Shown in pieces: positions 1 through 6,650 of a stretch of DNA of 12,754 bases (its first letter is position 1; each line of letters starts with the position of its first letter). This DNA comes from Thermoplasmata archaeon. Its GTDB lineage: Archaea; Thermoplasmatota; Thermoplasmata; Sysuiplasmatales; Sysuiplasmataceae. The translations under genes were made by a program, and so were the position numbers. Under the pieces are notes generated by a model. The model did no database searches. It was not told the origin of the DNA and was given only the letters and a program-made list of their open reading frames with translations. The DNA is taken from positions 1-12,754 of the forward strand of contig JAJYOM010000037.1 in assembly GCA_021796175.1 (NCBI GenBank). The letters are read 5' to 3'.

Positions 1-150
1 ATCGGCATCGGCGTAAAGGACATGAGCAAATGCGCTGAAAACCACGGTAGAATAGTCAAGAGCGATGCCACTACAGTCACATTCGAAGACGGTGTGGTCG
101 TCAGAAAGGGCAGCATGGAGGTTGTTTTTGATCCGAGAAAGAAACAGTAA
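1..150 (+). CDS. 3' end of an unidentified protein (partial)
   Basis: An open frame runs from the left edge of the window to a TAA at 148-150, giving the last 49 residues of a protein whose start lies outside. The visible tail is mixed in character, with a cysteine in KDMSKC, a beta-rich stretch (TTVTFEDGVVVRKG) and a basic end (DPRKKQ). I do not recognise the family and assign no function. It reads in the same direction as the next gene. The 112-bp gap and the separate TATA-like box at 231-240 suggest it belongs to a different transcript. Confidence 0.55.
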   Translation: MGIGVKDMSKCAENHGRIVKSDATTVTFEDGVVVRKGSMEVVFDPRKKQ

Positions 151-230
151 ACACCGGCAGAAGTTCCTGCCTGAAGACATTTTATGCGTTATGTGACAGG
201 ACAAAGTTGCACTGAAACACTCATCCGGTT

Positions 231-240
231 GATTTTAAAA
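231..240 (+). promoter_or_regulatory. TATA-like box for a leaderless gamma-carbonic-anhydrase transcript
   Basis: GATTTTAAAA lies about 26 bp upstream of the ATG at 263, the usual archaeal distance between the TATA box and transcription start. There is no Shine-Dalgarno sequence in front of that ATG. Both facts fit a leaderless mRNA starting at or just before the start codon. The assignment rests on spacing and composition only. Confidence 0.5.
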
Positions 241-262
241 GTCCCATGCGCATGCAGTTCGC

Positions 263-787
263 ATGGGCATTTACAGTTTTGAGGGAAGACGGCCCGTGAT
301 GGGTGAAGGCACTTACATCTTCCCGGGAGCTACCGTAATAGGAAAGGTCCACCTTGGAAAGAATGTCTGGGTTGGTCCAGGTGCAGTCATTCGGGGAGAT
401 TACGGTGAGGTGGAAATCGGTGCGTACACTGCTGTAGAGGAAAACTGCGTAATACACGCAAGACCGGGCGAGAAGACAGTCGTAGGGGAGCATGTCACGC
501 TCGGTCACGGATGCATTATCCATACAGGACGGGTGGATGACTGGGCGGTTGTGGGCATGGGGGCAATCATTTCTGACTTCGCAAGGGTCGGAAAGTGGGC
601 AGCAGTGGGCGAAGGTGCTGTCGTGAAGAACAGAACCGACATTCCCGACGAATCCATCGCTGTCGGAATACCGGCGAAGGTTGTTGGAAAGGTGGATGAG
701 GAGTACATGAAGATGTGGACTGATTACAAATGGAATTACAATTCGTTCTGCGATAGGTACAGGAAGAACCTGAGGGAGGAGAGCTGA
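263..787 (+). CDS. Gamma-carbonic-anhydrase family protein (left-handed beta-helix)
   Basis: The 174-residue protein is the usual size for compact gamma-carbonic anhydrases and YrdA/PaaY-like relatives. Hexapeptide repeats (V/I-G-x-x-x-x pattern) run through about residues 18-140 and predict a left-handed beta-helix that trimerises. The conserved RGD-type motif is present (R44, D46). The three zinc-ligand histidines are in place: H65 in VIHARPG, and H82 and H87 in GHGCIIH. The glutamine usually found two positions before the first histidine loop (NVQD) is replaced by glutamate (AVEE, E59). Members may hydrate CO2, but many relatives show no activity or bind acyl-CoA, so the reaction is not settled. 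It is the first gene of a plus-strand run; the next start codon follows its stop by only one base. Confidence 0.88.
   Translation: MGIYSFEGRRPVMGEGTYIFPGATVIGKVHLGKNVWVGPGAVIRGDYGEVEIGAYTAVEENCVIHARPGEKTVVGEHVTLGHGCIIHTGRVDDWAVVGMGAIISDFARVGKWAAVGEGAVVKNRTDIPDESIAVGIPAKVVGKVDEEYMKMWTDYKWNYNSFCDRYRKNLREES
775..780 (+). promoter_or_regulatory. Shine-Dalgarno site that fixes the TTG start of the SDR gene
   Basis: GGAGGA ends 8 bases before the TTG at 789 and lies inside the end of the upstream gene. It supports initiation at this rare start codon. No ATG, GTG or other TTG occurs in frame between it and the NAD(P)-binding glycine motif, so translation must begin here. An internal ribosome site of this kind fits a downstream gene in a polycistronic message. 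Confidence 0.6.
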
Positions 788-788
788 G

Positions 789-1577
789 TTGAAGGGGGGA
801 CTCGCGACGAAGTCAGCTCGTAAGAGGACATCCGTTGATTCATTCAGTGGAAGGTTCTTCCTAGTAACCGGGGCGAGCAGAGGCATAGGCAGGGAGGTCG
901 CGCTCAGCCTTCACAGGCGCGGTGCTGAAGTGATTGCCCACTACAACACAGGTAAGAAAGAAATCAGTGATACATTTGGAAAACCGGAAGGCGCAGGCAT
1001 CCACTTCGTGAAATCTGACCTCTCGACCGCTGCGGGCATAAGAAAGGCAGCGACTGAAACGCTGGGAATAACGGACACATTATCGGGCCTTGTGAACAAT
1101 GCTGGTGTCTACTCCGGCCATTCGCTGGAAGGCGAGACTGTTGAAAATTGGGACAGAGTCGTCAACCTGAACCTGCGGTCTCCATTTTTCCTGACAAAAC
1201 TGCTTGCCGACAGTCTCAGAAAGGGAAAAGGCAGTGTGGTCAACATATCCTCGATAATGGGCATGGCACCCTCAGCAGGAGCATATCCGTACCAGGCGAG
1301 CAAATCTGCACTGATACACATAACAAAAGCTCTTGCGCTGGATTTGGCACCGGCTGTGAGGGTCAATTGTGTGGCGCCGGGCTTTACAATGACTGATATG
1401 AACAGGGATGGCTGGACTGACAGGAGCTTCAGGCAGGAGGTCATAGATTCCACCCCGTTGAAAAGGTGGGGGATGCCCGAGGACATAGCCTCGTCTGTTG
1501 AGTACCTCCTCTCGGAAAGCGCTGGCTTCATCACAGGGCAGACACTGCTCGTTGATGGCGGGAAGGGCATCAAGTGA
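789..1577 (+). CDS. Short-chain dehydrogenase/reductase (classical SDR)
   Basis: This is a cytoplasmic NAD(P)-dependent oxidoreductase of 262 residues, a typical classical SDR length plus about 20 extra residues at the N-terminus. The cofactor motif TGASRGIG sits at residues 27-34 and NNAG at 103-106. The catalytic serine is in NISS near 154-155, and the Tyr-Lys pair is Y168 and K172 (YQASK). The APGF loop and the C-terminal FITGQTLLVDGG are also typical. The overall pattern is FabG-like (3-oxoacyl reductase or sugar/steroid dehydrogenase), but the motifs do not identify the substrate. The start is TTG, backed by a good ribosome-binding site. It almost abuts the gamma-carbonic-anhydrase gene and is probably co-transcribed with it; the methyltransferase-like gene follows after 43 bp. 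Confidence 0.92.
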   Translation: MKGGLATKSARKRTSVDSFSGRFFLVTGASRGIGREVALSLHRRGAEVIAHYNTGKKEISDTFGKPEGAGIHFVKSDLSTAAGIRKAATETLGITDTLSGLVNNAGVYSGHSLEGETVENWDRVVNLNLRSPFFLTKLLADSLRKGKGSVVNISSIMGMAPSAGAYPYQASKSALIHITKALALDLAPAVRVNCVAPGFTMTDMNRDGWTDRSFRQEVIDSTPLKRWGMPEDIASSVEYLLSESAGFITGQTLLVDGGKGIK

Positions 1578-1620
1578 CATTTGCTGCAGGAGCCTGAACT
1601 GAAGGTGGAATGATCTGCAG

Positions 1621-3198
1621 ATGGGTACAGGTCTGAAAGTGTCAGCACGTGGAATGAATTCATCCCGCCCGCGTGAGTGCCCTCTCTGCCGCGAACCCGC
1701 CGAAAGCGGACTCGGAAGACATCTCAGGAAGGCTCACAGCCGGGATGAATGGGAGAGTGCCGTATTTGAGGCAAAGGAAACCGGGATGAGTGATGCAGAC
1801 ATAGGCAGCAGGTTCGGAATCTCGTTCGCAACCCTTTCCGAAATTGTGATTAAGAAGAGGGGAGCAGGATGGTTCTCGGCAGCCGCAGTGAGGAAATTAT
1901 CGAAACTTGGGCCGGACGAATTCCACCCGGAGCGGACGACAGTCTGGAGCTTCAGGAGCAGGGGGAACTGGGCAACACATAACGGATCTTACAGAGGCAA
2001 CTGGTCCCCGTACATACCCAGAAACCTTCTCCTCCGTTATTCATCTCCGGGGGATATGGTAATGGATTGTTTCGCAGGAAGTGGAACAACAGCTGTAGAA
2101 TCGCTCCTGCTTGGCAGAAATTTCATTGGTTTTGACATTAATCCTGTTGCTGTAAAGATGGCGGGACAGGCACTGGGCGAAGTGAGGGCCGCCGCATTGG
2201 AAAAAGGGGTGCAGCCGATTGCTGCCGAACTGTCGGTAAATGAAGGTGATGCCAGAAGACTGAGTGCGCTTGAGGACAGCAGCATCGACCTGATATGCAC
2301 TCATCCGCCGTACGCCGGTATAATCAGATACTCTCAGGCTGTCCCGGGGGATCTCTCTTCACTGGATCCGGAGAGCTACACTTGCGAAATGAAGAAGGTG
2401 GTGGAGGAGAGCAGGCGGGTGCTCAGGAGGGGCGGAAGATGCGCTGTGCTGATTGGTGACAGGAGAAAGGAAAAGCGAAATGTGCCGCTGGGTTTCACGC
2501 TGATAGAACTTTACCTCAGGAACGGATTTGAGCTCCTTGAACTGATTGTAAAGAGGCAGTTCAACACAAGGACCTCGGGCCTGTGGTACAACAAGGCAGT
2601 CCAGGGAAGGTTCCTCCTGCTCGAGCACGAATACCTTCCCGTATTCAGGAAAGGGAAGGCACAGCTGTCCATGCTTGAACCTGTCACGAAGAGGAGGAAA
2701 TTCAGTTTCCGTCTGGCGGACGGCAGAACGGATTCACGGAAGACTAGCACCGGAACTGTGTGGGATGATGAAACGGGTAACATTTTGCACAACATAGAAA
2801 GGCTTTCGGGAAATCAGGGTACATTCATTCTGAAGGCGGGCAGACAGGGAACCGGCATAAGGCGCGTGAACGGGGCGGTCTACACTGAAATGCAGGCAGC
2901 TGCCGGAAATACTGGGGAGATGCTGAAAAGCAGAGAGATGCTGCAATATGCAGTTTCGCAGCTTGCGGCCATATTGGAGAAGGGTGCGCTTCTTTGCATA
3001 AGAGCGGCGGACAGGAGGATTGATGGAACTCTCTTCCCGGTGGGACTTTTGACTTTGACAGATATGCATGAAAACAGGGACTTCAGGCTCAGGGAGATAG
3101 TTGTAATCGACGGCAGCAGGAAAACTGCACCTCGCGGGAAAGATGGCGCGATGCTCCGGATAGCACACAGCTACCTGATGATCTATGAACGCGCATGA
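1621..3198 (+). CDS. DNA methyltransferase-like protein with N-terminal zinc finger and HTH (N4/N6 amino-MTase family)
   Basis: The protein has 525 residues. A C2H2-type finger (C20, C23, H34, H39) opens it and resembles MucR/Ros-type fingers in its C-P-L-C...GRHLRKAH pattern. A helix-turn-helix follows (about 52-80, DADIGSRFGISFATLSEI). The catalytic core then shows WSFRSRGNWATH (109-120), SPYIPRNLLLRY (129-140), the SAM-binding motif DCFAGSGTT (149-157) with DINP (172-175), and catalytic motif IV as THPPY (227-231). This order (motif X, I, IV) with HEYL near 336 marks an N4-cytosine/N6-adenine DNA methylase. No restriction nuclease is adjacent, so it is likely solitary. Residues about 439-525 repeat the pattern of residues 256-345 in degenerate form. 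The ATG at 1621 has a weak GGTGG at 1604-1608; the in-frame ATG at 1654 is an alternative. The target sequence is unknown. Confidence 0.85.
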   Translation: MGTGLKVSARGMNSSRPRECPLCREPAESGLGRHLRKAHSRDEWESAVFEAKETGMSDADIGSRFGISFATLSEIVIKKRGAGWFSAAAVRKLSKLGPDEFHPERTTVWSFRSRGNWATHNGSYRGNWSPYIPRNLLLRYSSPGDMVMDCFAGSGTTAVESLLLGRNFIGFDINPVAVKMAGQALGEVRAAALEKGVQPIAAELSVNEGDARRLSALEDSSIDLICTHPPYAGIIRYSQAVPGDLSSLDPESYTCEMKKVVEESRRVLRRGGRCAVLIGDRRKEKRNVPLGFTLIELYLRNGFELLELIVKRQFNTRTSGLWYNKAVQGRFLLLEHEYLPVFRKGKAQLSMLEPVTKRRKFSFRLADGRTDSRKTSTGTVWDDETGNILHNIERLSGNQGTFILKAGRQGTGIRRVNGAVYTEMQAAAGNTGEMLKSREMLQYAVSQLAAILEKGALLCIRAADRRIDGTLFPVGLLTLTDMHENRDFRLREIVVIDGSRKTAPRGKDGAMLRIAHSYLMIYERA

Positions 3199-3234
3199 TC
3201 CGGCGCCCGCCGCCCTGAGAAAGTGATGAACCGA

Positions 3235-3906
3235 TCACCGATCGTCCCGTACGCCCGACAGCTTTCCGAGTCGGCTTGTTGTCCTTCTCCTGAGGGCCGA
3301 GCGAAGCCACAGCAGGAATGCTACCAGTATCAGGGCCGCTGCGATGTAGGTGAAATATTCGAAGTATGGAAGAACCACATTCCAGTTCTTTCCGAGCGTC
3401 ATGCCAATGTAAACAAGCAGTATATTCCAGATTGTCGTTCCAAGTGCCGTATACATGGTGAAAGTACCGATATTCATTTCAGCTATGCCGGCGGGTATGG
3501 AAATGAATGTCCTGAAAATCGGTATCAGCCTGGTTGTGAAAACCGACCGCCCGCCATATTTCGAAAAGAATCTGTCAGCTCGCTGTATGGATTTTTCATC
3601 GATCATGATGTACCTTCCATAACGCACCAGCAGGCGGAGACCACCAAATTTCCCAATCATGTAGGCCACAAGGGCGCCGGTCACATTCCCAGCCGTTCCA
3701 GCGGCGAGCAGTATGAGCACTGCCGGTATTCCGACTGCTCCAGACAGGCCACCGGTCGCAACCAGGTAGCCGCCGAAGAGCATGACGACCTCAGACGGTA
3801 TCGGCAGCAGCATTCCCTCAAGCATCATAAGCAGAAAAATGCCGGGATATCCGATTGCAGCTATCACCGCGATTGTGACGCTTATAACATATGCGGATAT
3901 TGACAA
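3235..3906 (-). CDS. DedA / VTT-domain membrane protein
   Basis: This 223-residue integral membrane protein belongs to the DedA (SNARE-associated Golgi, VTT) family. Members help keep the membrane potential and drug or pH tolerance and act as lipid scramblase/flippase-like proteins; the substrate here is not shown. The family hallmarks are present: an early acidic pair (E30 in LEG, E39 in IPSE), and F-x-K-Y-G-G-R-S-V followed by TTRLIPIFRTF with two conserved arginines (R126, R132), then SIPAG. Hydrophobic segments lie near residues 6-29, 40-70, 135-170 and 183-203, and the C-terminal tail is strongly basic. The start is TTG (3904-3906); no ATG is available before the first membrane segment. 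It is convergent with the methyltransferase-like gene, with 36 bp between the stops. Confidence 0.88.
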   Translation of the reverse strand: MSISAYVISVTIAVIAAIGYPGIFLLMMLEGMLLPIPSEVVMLFGGYLVATGGLSGAVGIPAVLILLAAGTAGNVTGALVAYMIGKFGGLRLLVRYGRYIMIDEKSIQRADRFFSKYGGRSVFTTRLIPIFRTFISIPAGIAEMNIGTFTMYTALGTTIWNILLVYIGMTLGKNWNVVLPYFEYFTYIAAALILVAFLLWLRSALRRRTTSRLGKLSGVRDDR

Positions 3907-3941
3907 TGGGGGCCCAGCTTGAATACAGCCTAGCCTGAGGA

Positions 3942-3950
3942 GGATATTTC
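3942..3950 (-). promoter_or_regulatory. Possible TATA-like box for the DedA gene
   Basis: On the minus strand this reads GAAATATCC and lies about 40 bp before the TTG start at 3906. It would place transcription start near 3920 with a leader of roughly a dozen bases. Composition and spacing are the only support. Confidence 0.3.
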
Positions 3951-4070
3951 AACCTTTGCAGCCTGCTATCGGCTACTGGAAGGACCAGTCCGCTACAATG
4001 CTATCTTTCTTTGAATGACATGCAGGAAGTGATTTCTTTGAGCATGCCAGACAACCGGAATGCAGAACAG

Positions 4071-4079
4071 CATATATTT
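4071..4079 (+). promoter_or_regulatory. Possible TATA-like box upstream of the orphan membrane-protein gene
   Basis: CATATATTT lies in the 251-bp intergenic region 3907-4157. At the archaeal -26 distance it would start transcription near 4101, giving a leader of about 57 bases before the ATG at 4158. A weaker box (CTTAT at 4122-4126) would give a very short leader instead. The two choices place the neighbouring inverted repeat differently relative to the transcript. Confidence 0.3.
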
Positions 4080-4082
4080 GTG

Positions 4083-4157
4083 GAGCCGTGAATTGATGCA
4101 AATGCAAATCGTTCCGAAAGACTTATCTTCATACTGCGGTTCGATTCACGGCTCAAG
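4083..4157 (+). repeat. 14-bp inverted repeat (one mismatch) bracketing the promoter-proximal region
   Basis: GAGCCGTGAATTGA at 4083-4096 is mirrored by TCGATTCACGGCTC at 4141-4154. The outer 11 bp match exactly and 13 of 14 positions match overall, with 44 bp between the arms. The right arm ends three bases before the ATG at 4158. The repeat lies just downstream of a TATA-like box and could be a paired operator or a long-range RNA stem that covers the start codon. No regulator is identified. Confidence 0.6.
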
Positions 4158-4643
4158 ATGGCGCAAATAAGGATGAGAGGCAGGGTGGACAGCCTCTTCA
4201 AAGTAAGGAATGACATCTTCGTTGCATTCATAGTCACGCTACTGCTTGTCGACAGCAGCCTCAGCCGGGCAGGACTCTACAGCCCGCCGTCCAGTTTCAT
4301 CAGATTCTTCTCCGGAAGTCAGCTGCTTGTTGTCTATGCAACGATAATCGGGCTGCTGCTCGCAGCCTTCTCAATAATGGTTGCCATGCTGCCGAACTTC
4401 GCCGGTGAGAGCCTGAAGCAGCCGATTTTCGGGCAGGTGAACAGGCTCTTTCTCTTTACCATACTCAATGGCATACTTCTCATGATAATTTCATTCATCA
4501 ACACAGTTGCGTCGGTCAACACGTACTGGTTCTTCATAGACATAGAGGTTTTCTTTTTCATAACACTCCTCACCGGTCTCGTATTCTGCGTCCTTGCACT
4601 TTCAGACATATTCTCACTGATAAGGAAAAGAGGACAGAGATAA
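4158..4643 (+). CDS. Orphan membrane protein, four predicted transmembrane helices
   Basis: The 161-residue protein begins with a short basic N-terminus (MAQIRMRGRVDSLFKVR). It has four hydrophobic stretches: about residues 19-36, 56-78, 94-117 and 124-149. It ends in a basic tail (LIRKRGQR). No catalytic or binding motif stands out and I do not recognise the family. The pattern suggests a small bundle in the cytoplasmic membrane with both ends probably cytoplasmic by the positive-inside rule. The ATG at 4158 has no clear Shine-Dalgarno site, and the ATG at 4173 (M6) is an alternative start. It lies 39 bp upstream of the aminotransferase gene, which has its own TATA-like box, so shared function is not implied. 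Confidence 0.7.
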   Translation: MAQIRMRGRVDSLFKVRNDIFVAFIVTLLLVDSSLSRAGLYSPPSSFIRFFSGSQLLVVYATIIGLLLAAFSIMVAMLPNFAGESLKQPIFGQVNRLFLFTILNGILLMIISFINTVASVNTYWFFIDIEVFFFITLLTGLVFCVLALSDIFSLIRKRGQR

Positions 4644-4651
4644 TCGCTTGC

Positions 4652-4659
4652 CTAAATTA
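4652..4659 (+). promoter_or_regulatory. TATA-like box for leaderless transcription of the PLP-enzyme gene
   Basis: CTAAATTA is centred about 27 bp upstream of the ATG at 4683. That is the expected distance for an archaeal TATA box whose transcript begins at the start codon. No Shine-Dalgarno site precedes this ATG, in line with leaderless translation. Confidence 0.5.
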
Positions 4660-4676
4660 GTGGATAGTGCATCCAC
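4660..4676 (+). promoter_or_regulatory. Perfect 6-bp inverted repeat between TATA box and start codon (candidate operator)
   Basis: GTGGATAGTGCATCCAC consists of two exact 6-bp arms (GTGGAT and ATCCAC) around 5 bases. It sits directly after the TATA-like box and ends 6 bases before the ATG. In a leaderless promoter this position is not transcribed, so the repeat is more likely a protein-binding site than an RNA hairpin. Archaeal repressors commonly block polymerase recruitment at this place. The binding protein is unknown. Confidence 0.45.
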
Positions 4677-4682
4677 CTGACC

Positions 4683-5885
4683 ATGTCGACCACTGCGCTG
4701 ACAAATGCACGGGAGGAGTTCGATGTTTTCAAACACAGGAGATATCTCAACTGGGCGGCGCTGTCGCCCCCGCCGAGGAGGGCTGCCTCGGCAATAAGGG
4801 AAATGGTCGAACAGGCCTGCTCGTTCAGAAACGGGGACATTAATTCTGCCTGGCACGATCTCTCTGCCGGAGTGCGAAGGGAGGCAGGCACACTGCTCAA
4901 CGCAGCGGCCGATGACATAGCCATAGCAGGCAGCAGCACCACGCAGGGTGTGCAGCTTGCATTTGATTCCATAAGACCATCAAAGGGGGACAATGTGGTC
5001 ACGGATGATCTCGAATTCCCTTCGACTGGAGCGGAACTCCAGAGGTGGAAGGAGAAGGGGGTGGAGGTCAGAATCGCAAAGTCAGAAAGGGGAGAATACT
5101 CTGCCGATGATATGATCTCGCTGATGGATGACAGAACAAAAGCTGTCGTGCTCAGCTCTGTTGTATGGGTAAACGGCTTCAGGCCGGATTTGAAGACAAT
5201 TTCAGCAGGGGCGAGAGAAAGGGGTGCATTTGTGGTGGCTGACGCAGTGCAGCACATGGGTGCCATGAAGTTCGACGTCGGGGAGCTCAGGCCCGATTTT
5301 GCAGCTGCAGGTGGCCAGAAGTGGATGACGAGTCCCTTCGGAGCGGCACTCCTGTACGTAAGCAGGAGGGCGGTCGAAGAGCTGAGTCCGCCCTACATTT
5401 CACTCAACAACACACAGGAACCAGCAGAAGGCTGGGCGGCTTATTTCGCCAGGGATGACAAGACTGCGTTCGATACGCTGGAGCCTGTGAACAATGCAAT
5501 TAAAATGGAATACGGCGGCTGGCTCAACCATGCAGGAATGGTCTGCCTCAAGGAATCCATCAGCCTAATCAATTCTGTTGGAAGTGAGAATGCGCAGAGG
5601 AGTATCAGGAAACTTTCCGGATATCTTGTGGAATGCCTGGACAGATTTGGCGCCGAAATCATTTCGCCCCGGGATGAGGGCAGTGCTTCATCAATTACAA
5701 CATTCAGAGTCGCGAAAGGCCAGGATGAACACTCAAGAATTGTTCAGAAACTCTCTGCGGCGGGTGTCGATGTATCGTGCAGAGGGAGCGCCGGTCTTGG
5801 CGGAATCAGGGTCTCCGTCCATCATATGAACAACGAGGAGGACATAGACACTTTAATCTCATCCCTGCATGCGGCGACCGGCTGA
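4683..5885 (+). CDS. Class V aminotransferase-fold PLP enzyme
   Basis: The 400-residue length is normal for fold-type I PLP enzymes of aminotransferase class V (cysteine desulfurase, isopenicillin N epimerase, kynureninase relatives). The cofactor loop GSSTTQG is at 83-89. The aspartate and glutamine that hold the pyridine ring are D187 and Q190 (DAVQHMG). The Schiff-base lysine is K213 in GGQKWMTSPFG. The C-terminal RVSVHHMNNEEDID is typical of the small domain. The conserved cysteine loop of SufS/IscS desulfurases (R-x-G-x-x-C) is absent: the matching region reads SCRGSAGLGGIRVS. Sulfur transfer is therefore unlikely, and transamination, epimerisation or lyase activity are open alternatives. 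It has its own promoter and is convergent with the HTH-10 regulator gene. Confidence 0.88.
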   Translation: MSTTALTNAREEFDVFKHRRYLNWAALSPPPRRAASAIREMVEQACSFRNGDINSAWHDLSAGVRREAGTLLNAAADDIAIAGSSTTQGVQLAFDSIRPSKGDNVVTDDLEFPSTGAELQRWKEKGVEVRIAKSERGEYSADDMISLMDDRTKAVVLSSVVWVNGFRPDLKTISAGARERGAFVVADAVQHMGAMKFDVGELRPDFAAAGGQKWMTSPFGAALLYVSRRAVEELSPPYISLNNTQEPAEGWAAYFARDDKTAFDTLEPVNNAIKMEYGGWLNHAGMVCLKESISLINSVGSENAQRSIRKLSGYLVECLDRFGAEIISPRDEGSASSITTFRVAKGQDEHSRIVQKLSAAGVDVSCRGSAGLGGIRVSVHHMNNEEDIDTLISSLHAATG

Positions 5886-5890
5886 AATTG

Positions 5891-5905
5891 CCGGCCTTCA
5901 GCCGG
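5891..5905. terminator. Possible hairpin between convergent stops
   Basis: CCGGC-CTTCA-GCCGG forms a perfect 5-bp GC stem with a 5-base loop, 5 bases after the stop of the PLP-enzyme gene in the 65-bp gap between convergent genes. There is no following T tract, which archaeal terminators usually need, so the role is uncertain. Confidence 0.25.
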
Positions 5906-5950
5906 ATGAAATGAGTGCAATACAGCGACAGCGCGGAAGGCAGCCGGCGC

Positions 5951-6553
5951 TCAGGTGTTGTTCTTAAGATATTCCATCACAATCTTCCGAAGTGCCCGCC
6001 TCATTACATCTGACAGAGATGAGGGCGACACCTCAAGTCCGTCGGCGAGCTCAGTAAGCGAGGATCCCCTGTCCTGCTCAAAATAACCGTGATTGAAGGC
6101 ATAAAGCAGCACCTCCTTCTCCCTGTCGGTCACTTCCATGCTTTCGCTTTCCGTGATATCCACAATCTTGGGCTTAAGGCCAACCTCCGTCATCTCACGC
6201 ATTAGACGGTCTGCAGTCTTCTTGGACTGAGCCATCAGTCTGAAAATCACCCTCTCCTTGTCGACCGTCCTGCTGCCAATAATTGGCATGTTAATGGATG
6301 CGAAGAATTTGCATGCTGTGCAGCTTTCAGACTCCACCCAGGCTGTTTCTTTTGAAATCTGCCTCACACTTTTGGCAATTTTTCTGAATTCGGTGATGAA
6401 TTCCTGAAGCTGGTTGTAATCAACCTTGTGCAGGCTGGTCTCGCTGCCGATCACGAGTCTTCCGACTGAAGCATTCTGTAACTTTGAAAAGACAAGATTT
6501 GTCACCAGGCAGTCAGTCCTTTCGACTTCAACGGTCAATTCTACAGTATCCAT
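5951..6553 (-). CDS. HTH-10 (bacterio-opsin-activator type) transcriptional regulator
   Basis: The 200-residue protein ends in an HTH-10 DNA-binding domain (about 141-196). It has the hallmark TDREKEVLLYAFNHGYFE, a helix-turn-helix (SLTELADGLEVSPSSLSDVMRR) and a final ALRKIVMEYL helix. This domain is almost restricted to archaea and occurs in Bat-like regulators of energy and redox genes. The N-terminal 130 residues are an alpha/beta region with a C-x-x-C pair (C78, C81 in SCTACKF) and a further cysteine at C15, which may sense metal or redox state; this is inference. It starts at an ATG and is transcribed away from the DoxX gene across a 248-bp shared region, making that gene its most likely target, along with itself. 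Confidence 0.88.
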   Translation of the reverse strand: MDTVELTVEVERTDCLVTNLVFSKLQNASVGRLVIGSETSLHKVDYNQLQEFITEFRKIAKSVRQISKETAWVESESCTACKFFASINMPIIGSRTVDKERVIFRLMAQSKKTADRLMREMTEVGLKPKIVDITESESMEVTDREKEVLLYAFNHGYFEQDRGSSLTELADGLEVSPSSLSDVMRRALRKIVMEYLKNNT

Positions 6554-6582
6554 CCTACTTCCTGTCTACCTTAATGGATTGA

Positions 6583-6592
6583 ATTAATAAAG
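6583..6592 (-). promoter_or_regulatory. TATA-like box for the HTH-10 regulator gene
   Basis: The minus strand reads CTTTATTAAT about 35 bp before the ATG at 6553. Transcription would start near 6562, with a leader of under 10 bases. Composition and spacing are the only support. Confidence 0.4.
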
Positions 6593-6650
6593 CCTATTCT
6601 GCCAGATACGTTCTCTATTTAACCGGATCGCCTGACATTTCGGGCCGTCC

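Noticed and set aside
221..886. Long minus-strand open frame opposite the gamma-carbonic-anhydrase gene
   Set aside because: It is antisense to a gene with clear zinc-site motifs, and its translation has no domain or plausible composition.
1109..1663. Minus-strand open frame across the SDR gene
   Set aside because: Antisense shadow of a well-supported SDR; no recognisable features.
3223..3238. Small hairpin GTGAT-GAACCG-ATCAC between convergent stops
   Set aside because: Only five base pairs and no T tract; too weak to call a terminator.
3223..3903. Plus-strand open frame opposite the DedA gene
   Set aside because: Its translation is polar and motif-free, while the minus strand gives a textbook DedA protein.
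4001..4237. Minus-strand open frame over the inverted repeat and the start of the orphan membrane protein
   Set aside because: No family resemblance, and it overlaps the promoter elements and the N-terminal coding region on the other strand.
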